Assembly (NCBI GenBank): GCA_963716445.1
Contig: OY970313.1
Coordinates: forward strand, 2,356,001 to 2,420,000
DNA: 64,000 nucleotides
Source of the DNA: JAAYBF01 sp963716445
GTDB taxonomy: Bacteria; Actinomycetota; Thermoleophilia; Solirubrobacterales; Thermoleophilaceae
Direction: 5' to 3'
Part shown: positions 50,690 to 57,940 of the stretch, piece after piece
Position numbering within the stretch: position 1 is the first letter of the stretch
Layout of the letters: the number at the start of each line of letters is the position of its first letter
Notes under the pieces: generated by a model
The model's input: the letters and a program-made list of their open reading frames with translations, nothing else
Told to the model about the DNA's origin: nothing
The model's database searches: none
Position numbers and translations under genes: made by a program

Positions 50690-51925
50690 CTACATGGCCG
50701 TTCGGCGGACATAGTCCTGACACCGTCTGCCAGCTGCGAGGCCGGAAGTTAGGTCCAGCGCCGGCGCCCCGTCCCCGGGCAGCAGATGCGTGTACCTCGT
50801 CAGCGTGAACGCCGCCGAGTGATGGCCCAGCGCCCGGCTGAGTTGGAGCAGGTTGGTGCCTTGGCTCAGGTGGATCGAGGCGAAGGTGTGGCGGAAGGTG
50901 TGGAAGCCGGCCCAGGGTGCGTTGACCTCCTCGACAAGCGGCTTGAGCACTCGGCGGCGGAGGTTGTTGGGGTCGATCCTCCCGCCGGCCTCGTTCGTGA
51001 ACGCCAGCGCGGTTGACTCCTGGTCGGGCTGCTCGGCCAGACAGGCGCGTAGCCGCAGCGCGAGCGAATCGGGCAGGCGGACCTCGCGGCGGCCGTACTT
51101 GGTTTTTGGCGGCGCGACGCGGTCCTTGACGATCGCGCGGCGGATGCAGACCTCGGGCTCGCTGCCGTCGAGTTGTAGGTGCAGGCGTTGGAGGGCGATC
51201 GCCTCGCTGATCCGCAGGCCGGTCGACGCCAGTAACTCGAACAGGAGCTTATGGCGGTCGGGGGCCATCGCGAGGACGGCGGTCAGCTGCTCGCGGCTGA
51301 AGACCTTGATCTCCTGCTCCTCGTCGGCGATCTGCTCGCGGTGCGGGAGCGCGAGCCCCTGGGCGGGATTGTGGCGGATCAGCCCCTCGCGCTTGGCGGT
51401 TGCCAGCGCGGCGCGCAGCGGGTTGATGATGTTGGCGACGCTGCGATCGCACAGCTGCTTGTCCTGCTCGTCGGGGTCGGCGAGCCAGTCGACGAAGCGG
51501 GCGAGCCGGTAGGGCGTGACGTCGACCAGCTTGAGCCGGCCGGGGAAGTAGGGCTTGGCGTAGTTGGCGATCAAGCGGCGGTACTCATCGCGGGTGTTCT
51601 CGCGGAAGCCGCGGCGACCCTGGCCGCGGTAGCGCTCGATCCACTCGTCGAGGTAGCGCAGAAAGGTGATCGTCGTGCGCTCTTGGAGCTCGCCGCGGTC
51701 GCGGTCGGTCTCGCTCTCGCGCTTGATGCGACGTGCCTCGTCGTAGGTGCGGGCGTGGCGCTTTCGCTGCTTGCCCGCGACACGGAAGACGACGACGTGG
51801 CCGATGACGTTGCCGTTCTCGTCGATGCGTTTGAAGACGCCGGGGGTCTTGGTCTTGCGGAGCCTTCGCTTGTCGCCGCAGCCTGGACTCTGCGCGGCCG
51901 GCGACGTACCATCCACCGTGCTCAT
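50690..51925 (-). CDS. Tyrosine recombinase (integrase) 2
   Basis: 411 aa. Paralogue of integrase 1: LRKTKTPGVFKRIDENGNVIGHVVVFRVAGKQRKR, then ITFLRYLDEWIERYRGQGRRGFRENTRDEYRRLI, and the catalytic TGLRISEAIALQ, HTFRHTFASIHLSQG, GHHSAAFTLTRYTHLLPGDG (Tyr). The last 20 residues (AAGRRCQDYVRRTAM) differ from integrase 1, consistent with a different attachment site. Start ATG 51925; the xis-like gene is 155 bp upstream. Confidence 0.9.
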   Translation of the reverse strand: MSTVDGTSPAAQSPGCGDKRRLRKTKTPGVFKRIDENGNVIGHVVVFRVAGKQRKRHARTYDEARRIKRESETDRDRGELQERTTITFLRYLDEWIERYRGQGRRGFRENTRDEYRRLIANYAKPYFPGRLKLVDVTPYRLARFVDWLADPDEQDKQLCDRSVANIINPLRAALATAKREGLIRHNPAQGLALPHREQIADEEQEIKVFSREQLTAVLAMAPDRHKLLFELLASTGLRISEAIALQRLHLQLDGSEPEVCIRRAIVKDRVAPPKTKYGRREVRLPDSLALRLRACLAEQPDQESTALAFTNEAGGRIDPNNLRRRVLKPLVEEVNAPWAGFHTFRHTFASIHLSQGTNLLQLSRALGHHSAAFTLTRYTHLLPGDGAPALDLTSGLAAGRRCQDYVRRTAM

Positions 51926-52080
51926 GAGCTTGTACCTCGTGGGCCGGGGGCGGGCCGTTCGCAGCGGTGCCGCCCCATTTGCCGTTGACGGACTAAATGC
52001 TATCAGGAGGACAGCCTGATCTCGGGCCGTCGCAGCGGGCGCGATCCCGGTGCTGGTGCGGCTTTCGGAGGCGCAGGCGG

Positions 52081-52398
52081 TCACGGGTCGGGGCTACCGC
52101 TGACGTAGGTGTCGAGGGTCTGGCGGCGGTAGAGCGGGGTTCGTCCGTCGTGGCCGTCGGGAACGAGGCGGCGGCTGCTGGTGAGGTCGTGGATGCGTTT
52201 GCGCGTGACCCCCATGTAGCGGGCCGCGGCGGCCGGTGTGAGGTAGCCATCGTCGTCGCTTCGCTTGGAAGGCAGGCGGCCCGCGATGCGATCGGCGATC
52301 GCGTTCGCGAGGCGGTCGACGAATCGGTCGTCGACCCGCAACGCGGGAAGGCCCGCCGCCATCGACGACTCGTTGGGCGGGCGCCGGTCGAGCCTCAT
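52081..52398 (-). CDS. Excisionase-like HTH protein
   Basis: 105 aa. The C-terminal half is an HTH_17-type winged helix: GYLTPAAAARYMGVTRKRIHDLTSSRRLVPDGHDGRTPLYRRQTLDTYV. The N-terminal half is basic and helical (FVDRLANAIADRIAGRL). It lies between the replication-relaxation gene (ATGA overlap) and integrase 2, the usual place of an excisionase, which steers the integrase towards excision. Confidence 0.8.
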   Translation of the reverse strand: MRLDRRPPNESSMAAGLPALRVDDRFVDRLANAIADRIAGRLPSKRSDDDGYLTPAAAARYMGVTRKRIHDLTSSRRLVPDGHDGRTPLYRRQTLDTYVSGSPDP

Positions 52399-53297
52399 GT
52401 CGGCTCCTCGCCGAGCCAGTCGACCGGCTTGTCGGGGTCGGCGTTCGTGCGGCAGATCGTTGCGAACGGGCCGCTAACTACGAGGTCGTCGAGCAAACAG
52501 ATCGAGACCTCGACCTCGGGCGTGTCCTGCAGGTCGGGGTCCTGGCGGCAAAGGGCGAGGACCGTTCGGCGCCGCCGCTCGAGCCGGTCACGGGGGCGGC
52601 CGGCGAGGACGACCAGCACGGTCGGGAAGACGGGGTAGAGCCGGGTCCATAGCTCGGCAATCTCGCCCGGCGAATCCTCAGCGGGAATGGTGCGGCGGTA
52701 GAGGCGCGCGTAGCGGCCAAGTCGCTGCGCGAGGTCGGCGGTCGCGCGGTTGGCCCGGTCGAGCTCAACGAAGCGGTAGGCGATGCTGGTCGTGCCATCG
52801 CGCTCGACGAGCTGGTAGGTCAGGACGGCGTCGGAGATCAGGTGCTCTGGCGTCCGGCGGCCTGGAGGCGGGCCGAGCGGGTGGGCGATCTCGTGGCGCC
52901 AGGCGAACGGTCCGCACTCATCGCCGCGCTGGCGTGCGGCCTCGACGAAGGCGAGCCCGACGTCGTTGACGGCGAGGGTGTGCTGTTGGAGCGGGCCGGC
53001 GGCCTGCTCGGGTCGGATCACCTTGCGGCGCATCTCGGCGCGGCTGGGGATCGTCTCCGCGGCATCAACGCCGCGCTCTGTGAGGTACCAGAGCCCGAGC
53101 CGCCCTGCCGCCGAAGTTCGGGCGGCGAGCTCGGCTTGTCGCAGGTCGGCGAGCACCCGCCGAGTCCAGCGCGGTGACGCGTCGGGGGCATGGAGTCGGC
53201 GGATCTGATTTGTCGAGAGCAGCCGGTGCTGGTTGAGGCTTTCGAGCACCGCGACCGCCGTCTCCCCCAGCCGGCGCGGCGGCGACTCGCGCGTCAC
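52395..53297 (-). CDS. Replication-relaxation family protein 2
   Basis: 300 aa from GTG 53297, overlapping the TraG remnant's stop (GTGA). Winged helix: AVAVLESLNQHRLLSTNQIRRLHAPDAS ... ELAARTSAAGRLGLWYLTERGVDAAE. The LQQHTLAVNDVGLAFVEAARQRGDECGPFAWRHEIAHPLGPPPGRR block is nearly identical to set 1, and the C-terminal SICLLDDLVVSGPFATICRTN is shared. Intact despite decay of its upstream partner. Confidence 0.85.
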   Translation of the reverse strand: MTRESPPRRLGETAVAVLESLNQHRLLSTNQIRRLHAPDASPRWTRRVLADLRQAELAARTSAAGRLGLWYLTERGVDAAETIPSRAEMRRKVIRPEQAAGPLQQHTLAVNDVGLAFVEAARQRGDECGPFAWRHEIAHPLGPPPGRRTPEHLISDAVLTYQLVERDGTTSIAYRFVELDRANRATADLAQRLGRYARLYRRTIPAEDSPGEIAELWTRLYPVFPTVLVVLAGRPRDRLERRRRTVLALCRQDPDLQDTPEVEVSICLLDDLVVSGPFATICRTNADPDKPVDWLGEEPT

Positions 53298-54212
53298 CGG
53301 CCCGCCCCCGTGTCGAGGGTCTGCTTGCCGCCTGCGGCGGGGCGTGCGTGTCGACCCCGGTGAAGGTGCTTGACGATCTCGCCGGGGTGGCGGTCGAGGC
53401 GGTCGAGCGTCTGCGCGAGGGGCTCGCGGGCGAGGGTGCGGTCGATCGCGGCGTCGAGGTCGGCGACCGCCTCGGGGTGCCAGGCGTCGGGAAACAGCTT
53501 TTCGACCGGGACCCCGCGTAGGCGGAACGGGCGGCTGATCTCCCCGTCGAGGGTGACGTTGCCGACGCTGTGAAAGCGCGGCAGCTGGCCGATGATCTCC
53601 GGTGCCACGTCGCCGCCGAACTCGCGGGCGATCAGCTTCGCGCCGCTGGCATTGAGCGCGGTCGTCAGCAGGTGCGAGCGGTTGGTGGTCACCGCGTCGC
53701 GGGTCGCGGCGGTCAGCCGCTCGGGGTTCTGGTTGAGCAGCAGCGCCCGGACACCGAACTTGGCGACCTGCTCGAGCAGCGTGGCGAGCGTGCCCGACGA
53801 TGCGCCGTCGTATATCTGGACCTCGTCGAGGACGACGTAGAACTCGCGGCGACGGTCGGGCGGAGTGTCGGCGCGGGTCTTGGCGGCGTGCAGGAGGTCG
53901 TAGACGACGAAGTTGGCGAGCAGCCGATCGCGCGACGAGCCGGCGCCGGGACAGACGAGCACGATCTGTCCGCGGTCCATCGCGGCGCGGATGTCGTACG
54001 TCGCGGCCGGGTTGCCGAGCAGCGCCGCCGTCGCGGGCGAGACGCGCAGCCGGTCGATCAGGTTGGTGACCGGCGTGATCGCCTCCGGGGCGAGCCTCGG
54101 GAACCGCTCGACGAAGAACTGGCGCGTCGGCGCGGAGACGTGCGGGAGCACGGCTGCCCGCCAGTCGTCGTCGGAGAGCAGGACGGGGATCTCGAAGATC
54201 GTCGGGGCGAGC
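53294..54212 (-). pseudogene. TraG-like conjugation ATPase, C-terminal remnant
   Basis: The frame from RELAPTIFEIPVLLSDDDWRAAVLPHVSAPTRQFF to the end matches the last 310 residues of the intact TraG at 38138. It keeps Walker B (FYVVLDEVQIYDG) but lacks Walker A and the membrane part. The preceding codons in this frame are meaningless, because the DNA switches to the TcpE gene in another frame at about 54212. Confidence 0.8.
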
Positions 54213-54474
54213 TCGCGACGCCCACGACGAGCGCCGTCGTCCGATCGCCGGCCAGCAGCCCGGCGCCGGCCGCGATCAGGCCGACCACGACCGCGACGGT
54301 CCACGACCGGCCCGACAGGGCGATCACCGCGACCAGCGCCGCCACGGCGTAGCCCAGCCAGCCCAGCGGCACCCCGCCCGGGACCGGCAGCCGGTAGCCC
54401 TCGACCGCGTAGATGCGGCGGTCCGGCTTGAAGATCCGAGCGTAGGACTGGATCGGCGCGCGGTCGTCGACCAT
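54213..54474 (-). pseudogene. TcpE-like conjugation membrane protein, truncated
   Basis: Starts MVDDRAPIQSYARIFKPDRRIYAVEGYRLPVPGGVPLGW and has two membrane helices (LGYAVAALVAVIALSG; TVAVVVGLIAAGAGLLAG). This matches the TcpE family of Tcp-type conjugation systems. After TTALVVGVA it runs out of frame into TraG. The deletion removed its C-terminus and about 550 residues of TraG. Confidence 0.7.
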
Positions 54475-54482
54475 CGGCCGCG

Positions 54483-54857
54483 TCACCCGAAAATCTGCCG
54501 GCCGATGCCCCTGGCGGCACGGGCGACCTGATCGGGGCTGAACACCAGCCACGCCACCACCACCGCCGCGACCAGGAACAGCGCGAGATCCTTGTAGCGC
54601 TGGTTTACGAGGAACAGCAGCGAGACGATCGCCACGACACCGCCGTAGAGCTGCATCCCCCAGCGGCGCAGCAACCCGCCGAGATTGCGGCCCACGTCAT
54701 TGCCCGCCTGGGCGATCTGGCCGCCGGCCTGCGCGCAAGCGTCGGGAGCGGTAACCAGCAGCGCGAGCAGCCCCGCCCCGACCGCCAGCGCGACCGTCAC
54801 CACCAGCCAGCGCAGCCCGACCGTTGCCCGTCGCCGAGTGACCTGTCGTGCGCTCAT
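54483..54857 (-). CDS. VirB2/TrbC-like small membrane protein of the conjugation set
   Basis: 124 aa. First helix LRWLVVTVALAVGAGLLALLVTAPDACA, then two close helices MQLYGGVVAIVSLLFLV and LALFLVAAVVVAWLVFS, and a basic amphipathic end (DQVARAARGIGRQIFG). Size, topology and place between TcpC and TcpE fit the pilin-like or TcpD-like subunit of the transfer channel. ATGA overlap with TcpC. Confidence 0.65.
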   Translation of the reverse strand: MSARQVTRRRATVGLRWLVVTVALAVGAGLLALLVTAPDACAQAGGQIAQAGNDVGRNLGGLLRRWGMQLYGGVVAIVSLLFLVNQRYKDLALFLVAAVVVAWLVFSPDQVARAARGIGRQIFG

Positions 54858-55717
54858 GCGCCCGGCCCTCCGGCGACCGCCACGACATACCAGCGGTCGC
54901 GGCGCGCGACCTCTAGCCGATACGCGAGCGGGTAGACCGCGCCCGTGCTCGACTCGCGCACGCGCACCGACGCGACCACCGATCGTCGCCAGCCAGTGGT
55001 CGCGGTCGCCTCCGCGAGCCCATCGACCGCGACGACCCGAAGCCCCGATGGCAGCGGCGCGACCTCTGCGCCAGGCAGCAGGAGGTAGGCAAGCTCGGCG
55101 CGCCCGGCCCCGGCTACGTACTCGCGTAGGAACCGCTCGGCGAGCTCGGTGATCGCCTTAGCGCCAGCGCCGGCCAGCGGCTCGACGTCCTCGCCACCGA
55201 GCGACGCGCGAGGCGGCGGCGCCGAGAACGACGGCAGCCCCGAGACGACCAGCCCGCCGCGCCGGTCGCGCGCCACGGGCACCGTCACATAACGGCTGGT
55301 GCCGTCTCGCCTAAACGCGGCGACGGTGACCAACGCGCGAGCACCGCCCAGGGAGGCCGCTCGCGCCACCGTCGCCCAAGCGACACTCGCCCCTGGGCTG
55401 CGCGGCGACACCACGGCCGCCCGGTCGCTCAAACCATCAGCCAGAAAGCGCGCCACCCCGCCGCCGCCGAGGTACGCGCTGACGAACCGGACCGCGAACG
55501 CGCGCGCCTCGTCGTCGGGGAAACGAACCGCAGCGATCTGCGCGCCGCGTCCCGAAGGCGTCCCTGCCGGATCGGACGCGATCGCCCCGACGCCGCGCAC
55601 CAGCACGACAGCGACCGCGACCCACAGCGCGACCCGGCCGGTCGCGCGAAGCGCCGAGCGCGGACGACCCCAACGGCCGGCCAGGCCCTTTAGTTGAGAA
55701 CTACCTGAAAACGCCAC
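54854..55717 (-). CDS. TcpC-like conjugation protein
   Basis: 287 aa if started at GTG 55717, preceded by GGAGG at a suitable distance. An open frame up to ATG 55756 would place the start inside a hairpin. Domains: one N-terminal membrane helix (VALWVAVAVVLVRGVGAIA), then two related alpha/beta domains (DEARAFAVRFVSAYLGGGGVARFLADG; ITELAERFLREYVAGAGRAELAYLLLPG) as in TcpC proteins of the ICE/pCW3 type, which assemble on the outer face of the membrane. First gene of conjugation set 2. Confidence 0.75.
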   Translation of the reverse strand: MAFSGSSQLKGLAGRWGRPRSALRATGRVALWVAVAVVLVRGVGAIASDPAGTPSGRGAQIAAVRFPDDEARAFAVRFVSAYLGGGGVARFLADGLSDRAAVVSPRSPGASVAWATVARAASLGGARALVTVAAFRRDGTSRYVTVPVARDRRGGLVVSGLPSFSAPPPRASLGGEDVEPLAGAGAKAITELAERFLREYVAGAGRAELAYLLLPGAEVAPLPSGLRVVAVDGLAEATATTGWRRSVVASVRVRESSTGAVYPLAYRLEVARRDRWYVVAVAGGPGA

Positions 55718-55723
55718 CTGCGA

Positions 55724-55784
55724 TTCGCCTCCGCCGTTGTTGGCGGCCAGCCACATGACTGGCTCACCACAACAGGGAGGCGAA
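55724..55784. promoter_or_regulatory. Imperfect long hairpin around the TcpC gene start
   Basis: TTCGCCTCC (55724-55732), GTTGT (55736-55740) and GCCAG (55746-55750) pair with CTGGC (55759-55763), ACAAC (55769-55773) and GGAGGCGAA (55776-55784). The loop holds the ATG at 55754-55756. It could hold back transcription or translation of the transfer operon. Confidence 0.5.
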
Positions 55785-55901
55785 GCGACTAAGTGGTCAC
55801 AACCAAACAGGCAAGTGGTTGTATGACCGGCCGCTCACGCAGAAGACCCGGCTGCCCAACCGGGCCTTCAGCTACAGCGAGGTATGGGCTACGAGCGAAG
55901 T

Positions 55902-56258
55902 TCAGGCAGGCGCGAATGCCGCGCCTAGCTGCTCCACGAGCCACCAGCCGGTCCAGTCGATCAGCTCGTAATGAACCCACGCGCCTTCACGGCGTCGGCT
56001 GACGATGCCGGCTTGGTACAGAATGCTCAGCTGCTTGGAGACGGTCTGCTGGCTCACGCCGAGCTGGGCTGTGAGCGCGCTGACAGTGACTCTGCCCTGG
56101 CGATTGAGGATCTCCATCAGGCGTATCCGTGTCGGGTCGCCGATCACTCGCAACGTCGCGGCTACGAGCTCGACCGTGCCGTCTGAGAGCGTCCCTTGGG
56201 ACCCTTCCCTAGCGGTCTCCGTTTCGGTAATTCTTTTATATGTGAGAGGCTCGTTCAT
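55902..56258 (-). CDS. ArsR-family transcriptional repressor
   Basis: 118 aa from ATG 56258. The winged helix is LVAATLRVIGDPTRIRLMEILNRQGRVTVSALTAQLGVSQQTVSKQLSILYQAGIVSRRREGAWVHYEL. No metal-binding cysteine motif of classic ArsR/SmtB sensors is visible. It is transcribed away from the sigma operon and towards the conjugation set. It may regulate one or both. Confidence 0.85.
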   Translation of the reverse strand: MNEPLTYKRITETETAREGSQGTLSDGTVELVAATLRVIGDPTRIRLMEILNRQGRVTVSALTAQLGVSQQTVSKQLSILYQAGIVSRRREGAWVHYELIDWTGWWLVEQLGAAFAPA

Positions 56259-56656
56259 CGCTCTACCCACACAGGGCGGCGAACCCCGAAGGTGGACCCC
56301 TAAAGTGCCGGAACCAGGCGCAGTCCAGCTAGCCCAGGTCGGGCCGACCAACTGCACGCCCGCCACGACGCTCGCGGCTGAGGCGACGACCTCCAGCCAC
56401 ACGTAGGCATCGGCGCGGGCTTGGGCTCTGTCGGCAAACCAGCGCGCCGGCCGGCGAGGGTCCCCAAAGGGCGAAGGCCCTACCCGCCGACACTGAAGTA
56501 AGGCGTCGTTCTCGATTGAAGGCGGGCCGGCATGGGTACAACCGGCCTTACGAGAGACACGGTTGGCTCTAGTTATCCCGGAGGGCAGGACGGGTGGAGG
56601 CGGTAGACGCAGCAAGGCGGGGGTCCACTTTCGCGGCTCGCTGCCCTGTAGGGGTG
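56259..56656. other. Regulatory region between ArsR and the sigma factor operon
   Basis: No gene is supported. The part next to 56656 has the decayed counterpart at 40990-41020, and TAGGGGTG just before the ATG is the ribosome binding site. GGTCCACTTTCG (56609-56620) and GGTGGACCCC (56291-56300) are near-inverted blocks that could be promoter or operator elements. Confidence 0.35.
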
Positions 56657-57940
56657 ATGGCCTCTCAGGGATCGACCGCAACACCGTCCCAGATCGACGC
56701 TCTGTTCCAGAGCTTCGTCACCGGCCTGCGCGGCGAGACGCTTCGCGCGCAGCTAGCGGCCAAGCACCCCGAGCGCACCCTGGAGGAGATCGACGACGCG
56801 ATCCAGACCGCGTGCAAGTGCTTCATCGACGAGACCGACGGGATCACCGCGCCGGGCCAGGTCTACAGGTGGATTCGCACGGTCGCCCACCGCGCCCTCA
56901 ACCGCGAGCGCGAGCTCCTGTCTCGTCAAGTGCCGGTCGATCCGTCAGGCGAGCTCGAGGCGATCGCAGCCGATGCGCCAACACCCGAGCAGCTCGTGAT
57001 CGACCGCGAGGACGAGGTCGACCTCGCAGCGCTGACCGAGACCGTCGCCTCGATGCTCGCCGACCGCCAGCGCGACGTCCTCGCGCTCTACGGCGCCGGC
57101 TACAAACGGCCTGAGATCGCCGCGCACCTTCGGATCACCGAGCGAGCGGTCAAGCGTGATCTCCTAGAGATTCTGGATCAGGCGCGGGTCGCTCTCGCCC
57201 GCCTTGCCGGCGGCGGCTGCGATCGCGGCGAGACCCTGATCGTCCGACTCTCCTGCGGGCTCGCCACGCCGACCGAGACAGCCCAGGCGCAGCCACACCT
57301 CGCCCGTTGCGATCGCTGCCAGCAGTTCCACGAGCAGCTGAACCTCTGGCGCGAGAAGGTCGGCGCGATCCTCCCAATCCCCGTCAGCGAGCACGCCGAC
57401 CCCGGGTTGCTCGAGCGAACGCTGCACAAGACAGTCGACGGCCTGGGATCGCTGCGCCAGCACCTCGCAGACGGCAGCGCTCAGATCAAGCAGCAGACCG
57501 CTGCCACCTACTACCGCGCGGCCGACCCGACGCCCCTCGCCGGCGCGCGACCCGGCGCGGTCGCGGCAGTCGTCGCCGGATGCCTCGCGGTCGGAACCGG
57601 CACCTACACCTGCGTCGAGCAGGGCATCAACCCACTGACATCCCTACCAGGCCTGGGTGAGGAAGCGCCAGAGCAGCGCGCCACGACCCCGCCGCCCGAG
57701 ACGACGACCGAGCAGCCGCCCGCACCGCAGCCGACACCGGCGCCCATGGCCGCCGAGGCCATCCCGACCCCCGAGCCGGGACCGGCGCCAGCAGAGCCTG
57801 TCGAGCCAGCCCCTCAGCCGCCGCCCGAGCAGAGCTTCGAGCCGTCGAGCCCAGCGTATTCCCCACCCACGGCGCAGCCGTCGAGCACGCCGTCCACGCC
57901 CGCGCCAGTCGCGGACGGATCATCGGAGTTCGAGCCGTGA
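56657..57940 (+). CDS. ECF-like sigma factor fused to a zinc-finger, membrane and Pro-rich region
   Basis: 427 aa. Region 2 (TLEEIDDAIQTACKCFIDETDGITAPGQVYRWIRTVAHRALNRER) and region 4 (LTETVASMLADRQRDVLALYGAGYKRPEIAAHLRITERAVKRDLLEIL) make a sigma-70 family factor. A cysteine/histidine stretch follows (PHLARCDRCQQFHEQL, like an anti-sigma zinc finger), then one membrane helix (GAVAAVVAGCLAVGTGTYTCV) and a ~100-residue Pro/Glu-rich tail, which would lie outside the membrane. A membrane-tethered sigma factor with its own anti-sigma-like domain is unusual. Its stop overlaps the next gene (GTGA). Confidence 0.8.
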   Translation: MASQGSTATPSQIDALFQSFVTGLRGETLRAQLAAKHPERTLEEIDDAIQTACKCFIDETDGITAPGQVYRWIRTVAHRALNRERELLSRQVPVDPSGELEAIAADAPTPEQLVIDREDEVDLAALTETVASMLADRQRDVLALYGAGYKRPEIAAHLRITERAVKRDLLEILDQARVALARLAGGGCDRGETLIVRLSCGLATPTETAQAQPHLARCDRCQQFHEQLNLWREKVGAILPIPVSEHADPGLLERTLHKTVDGLGSLRQHLADGSAQIKQQTAATYYRAADPTPLAGARPGAVAAVVAGCLAVGTGTYTCVEQGINPLTSLPGLGEEAPEQRATTPPPETTTEQPPAPQPTPAPMAAEAIPTPEPGPAPAEPVEPAPQPPPEQSFEPSSPAYSPPTAQPSSTPSTPAPVADGSSEFEP

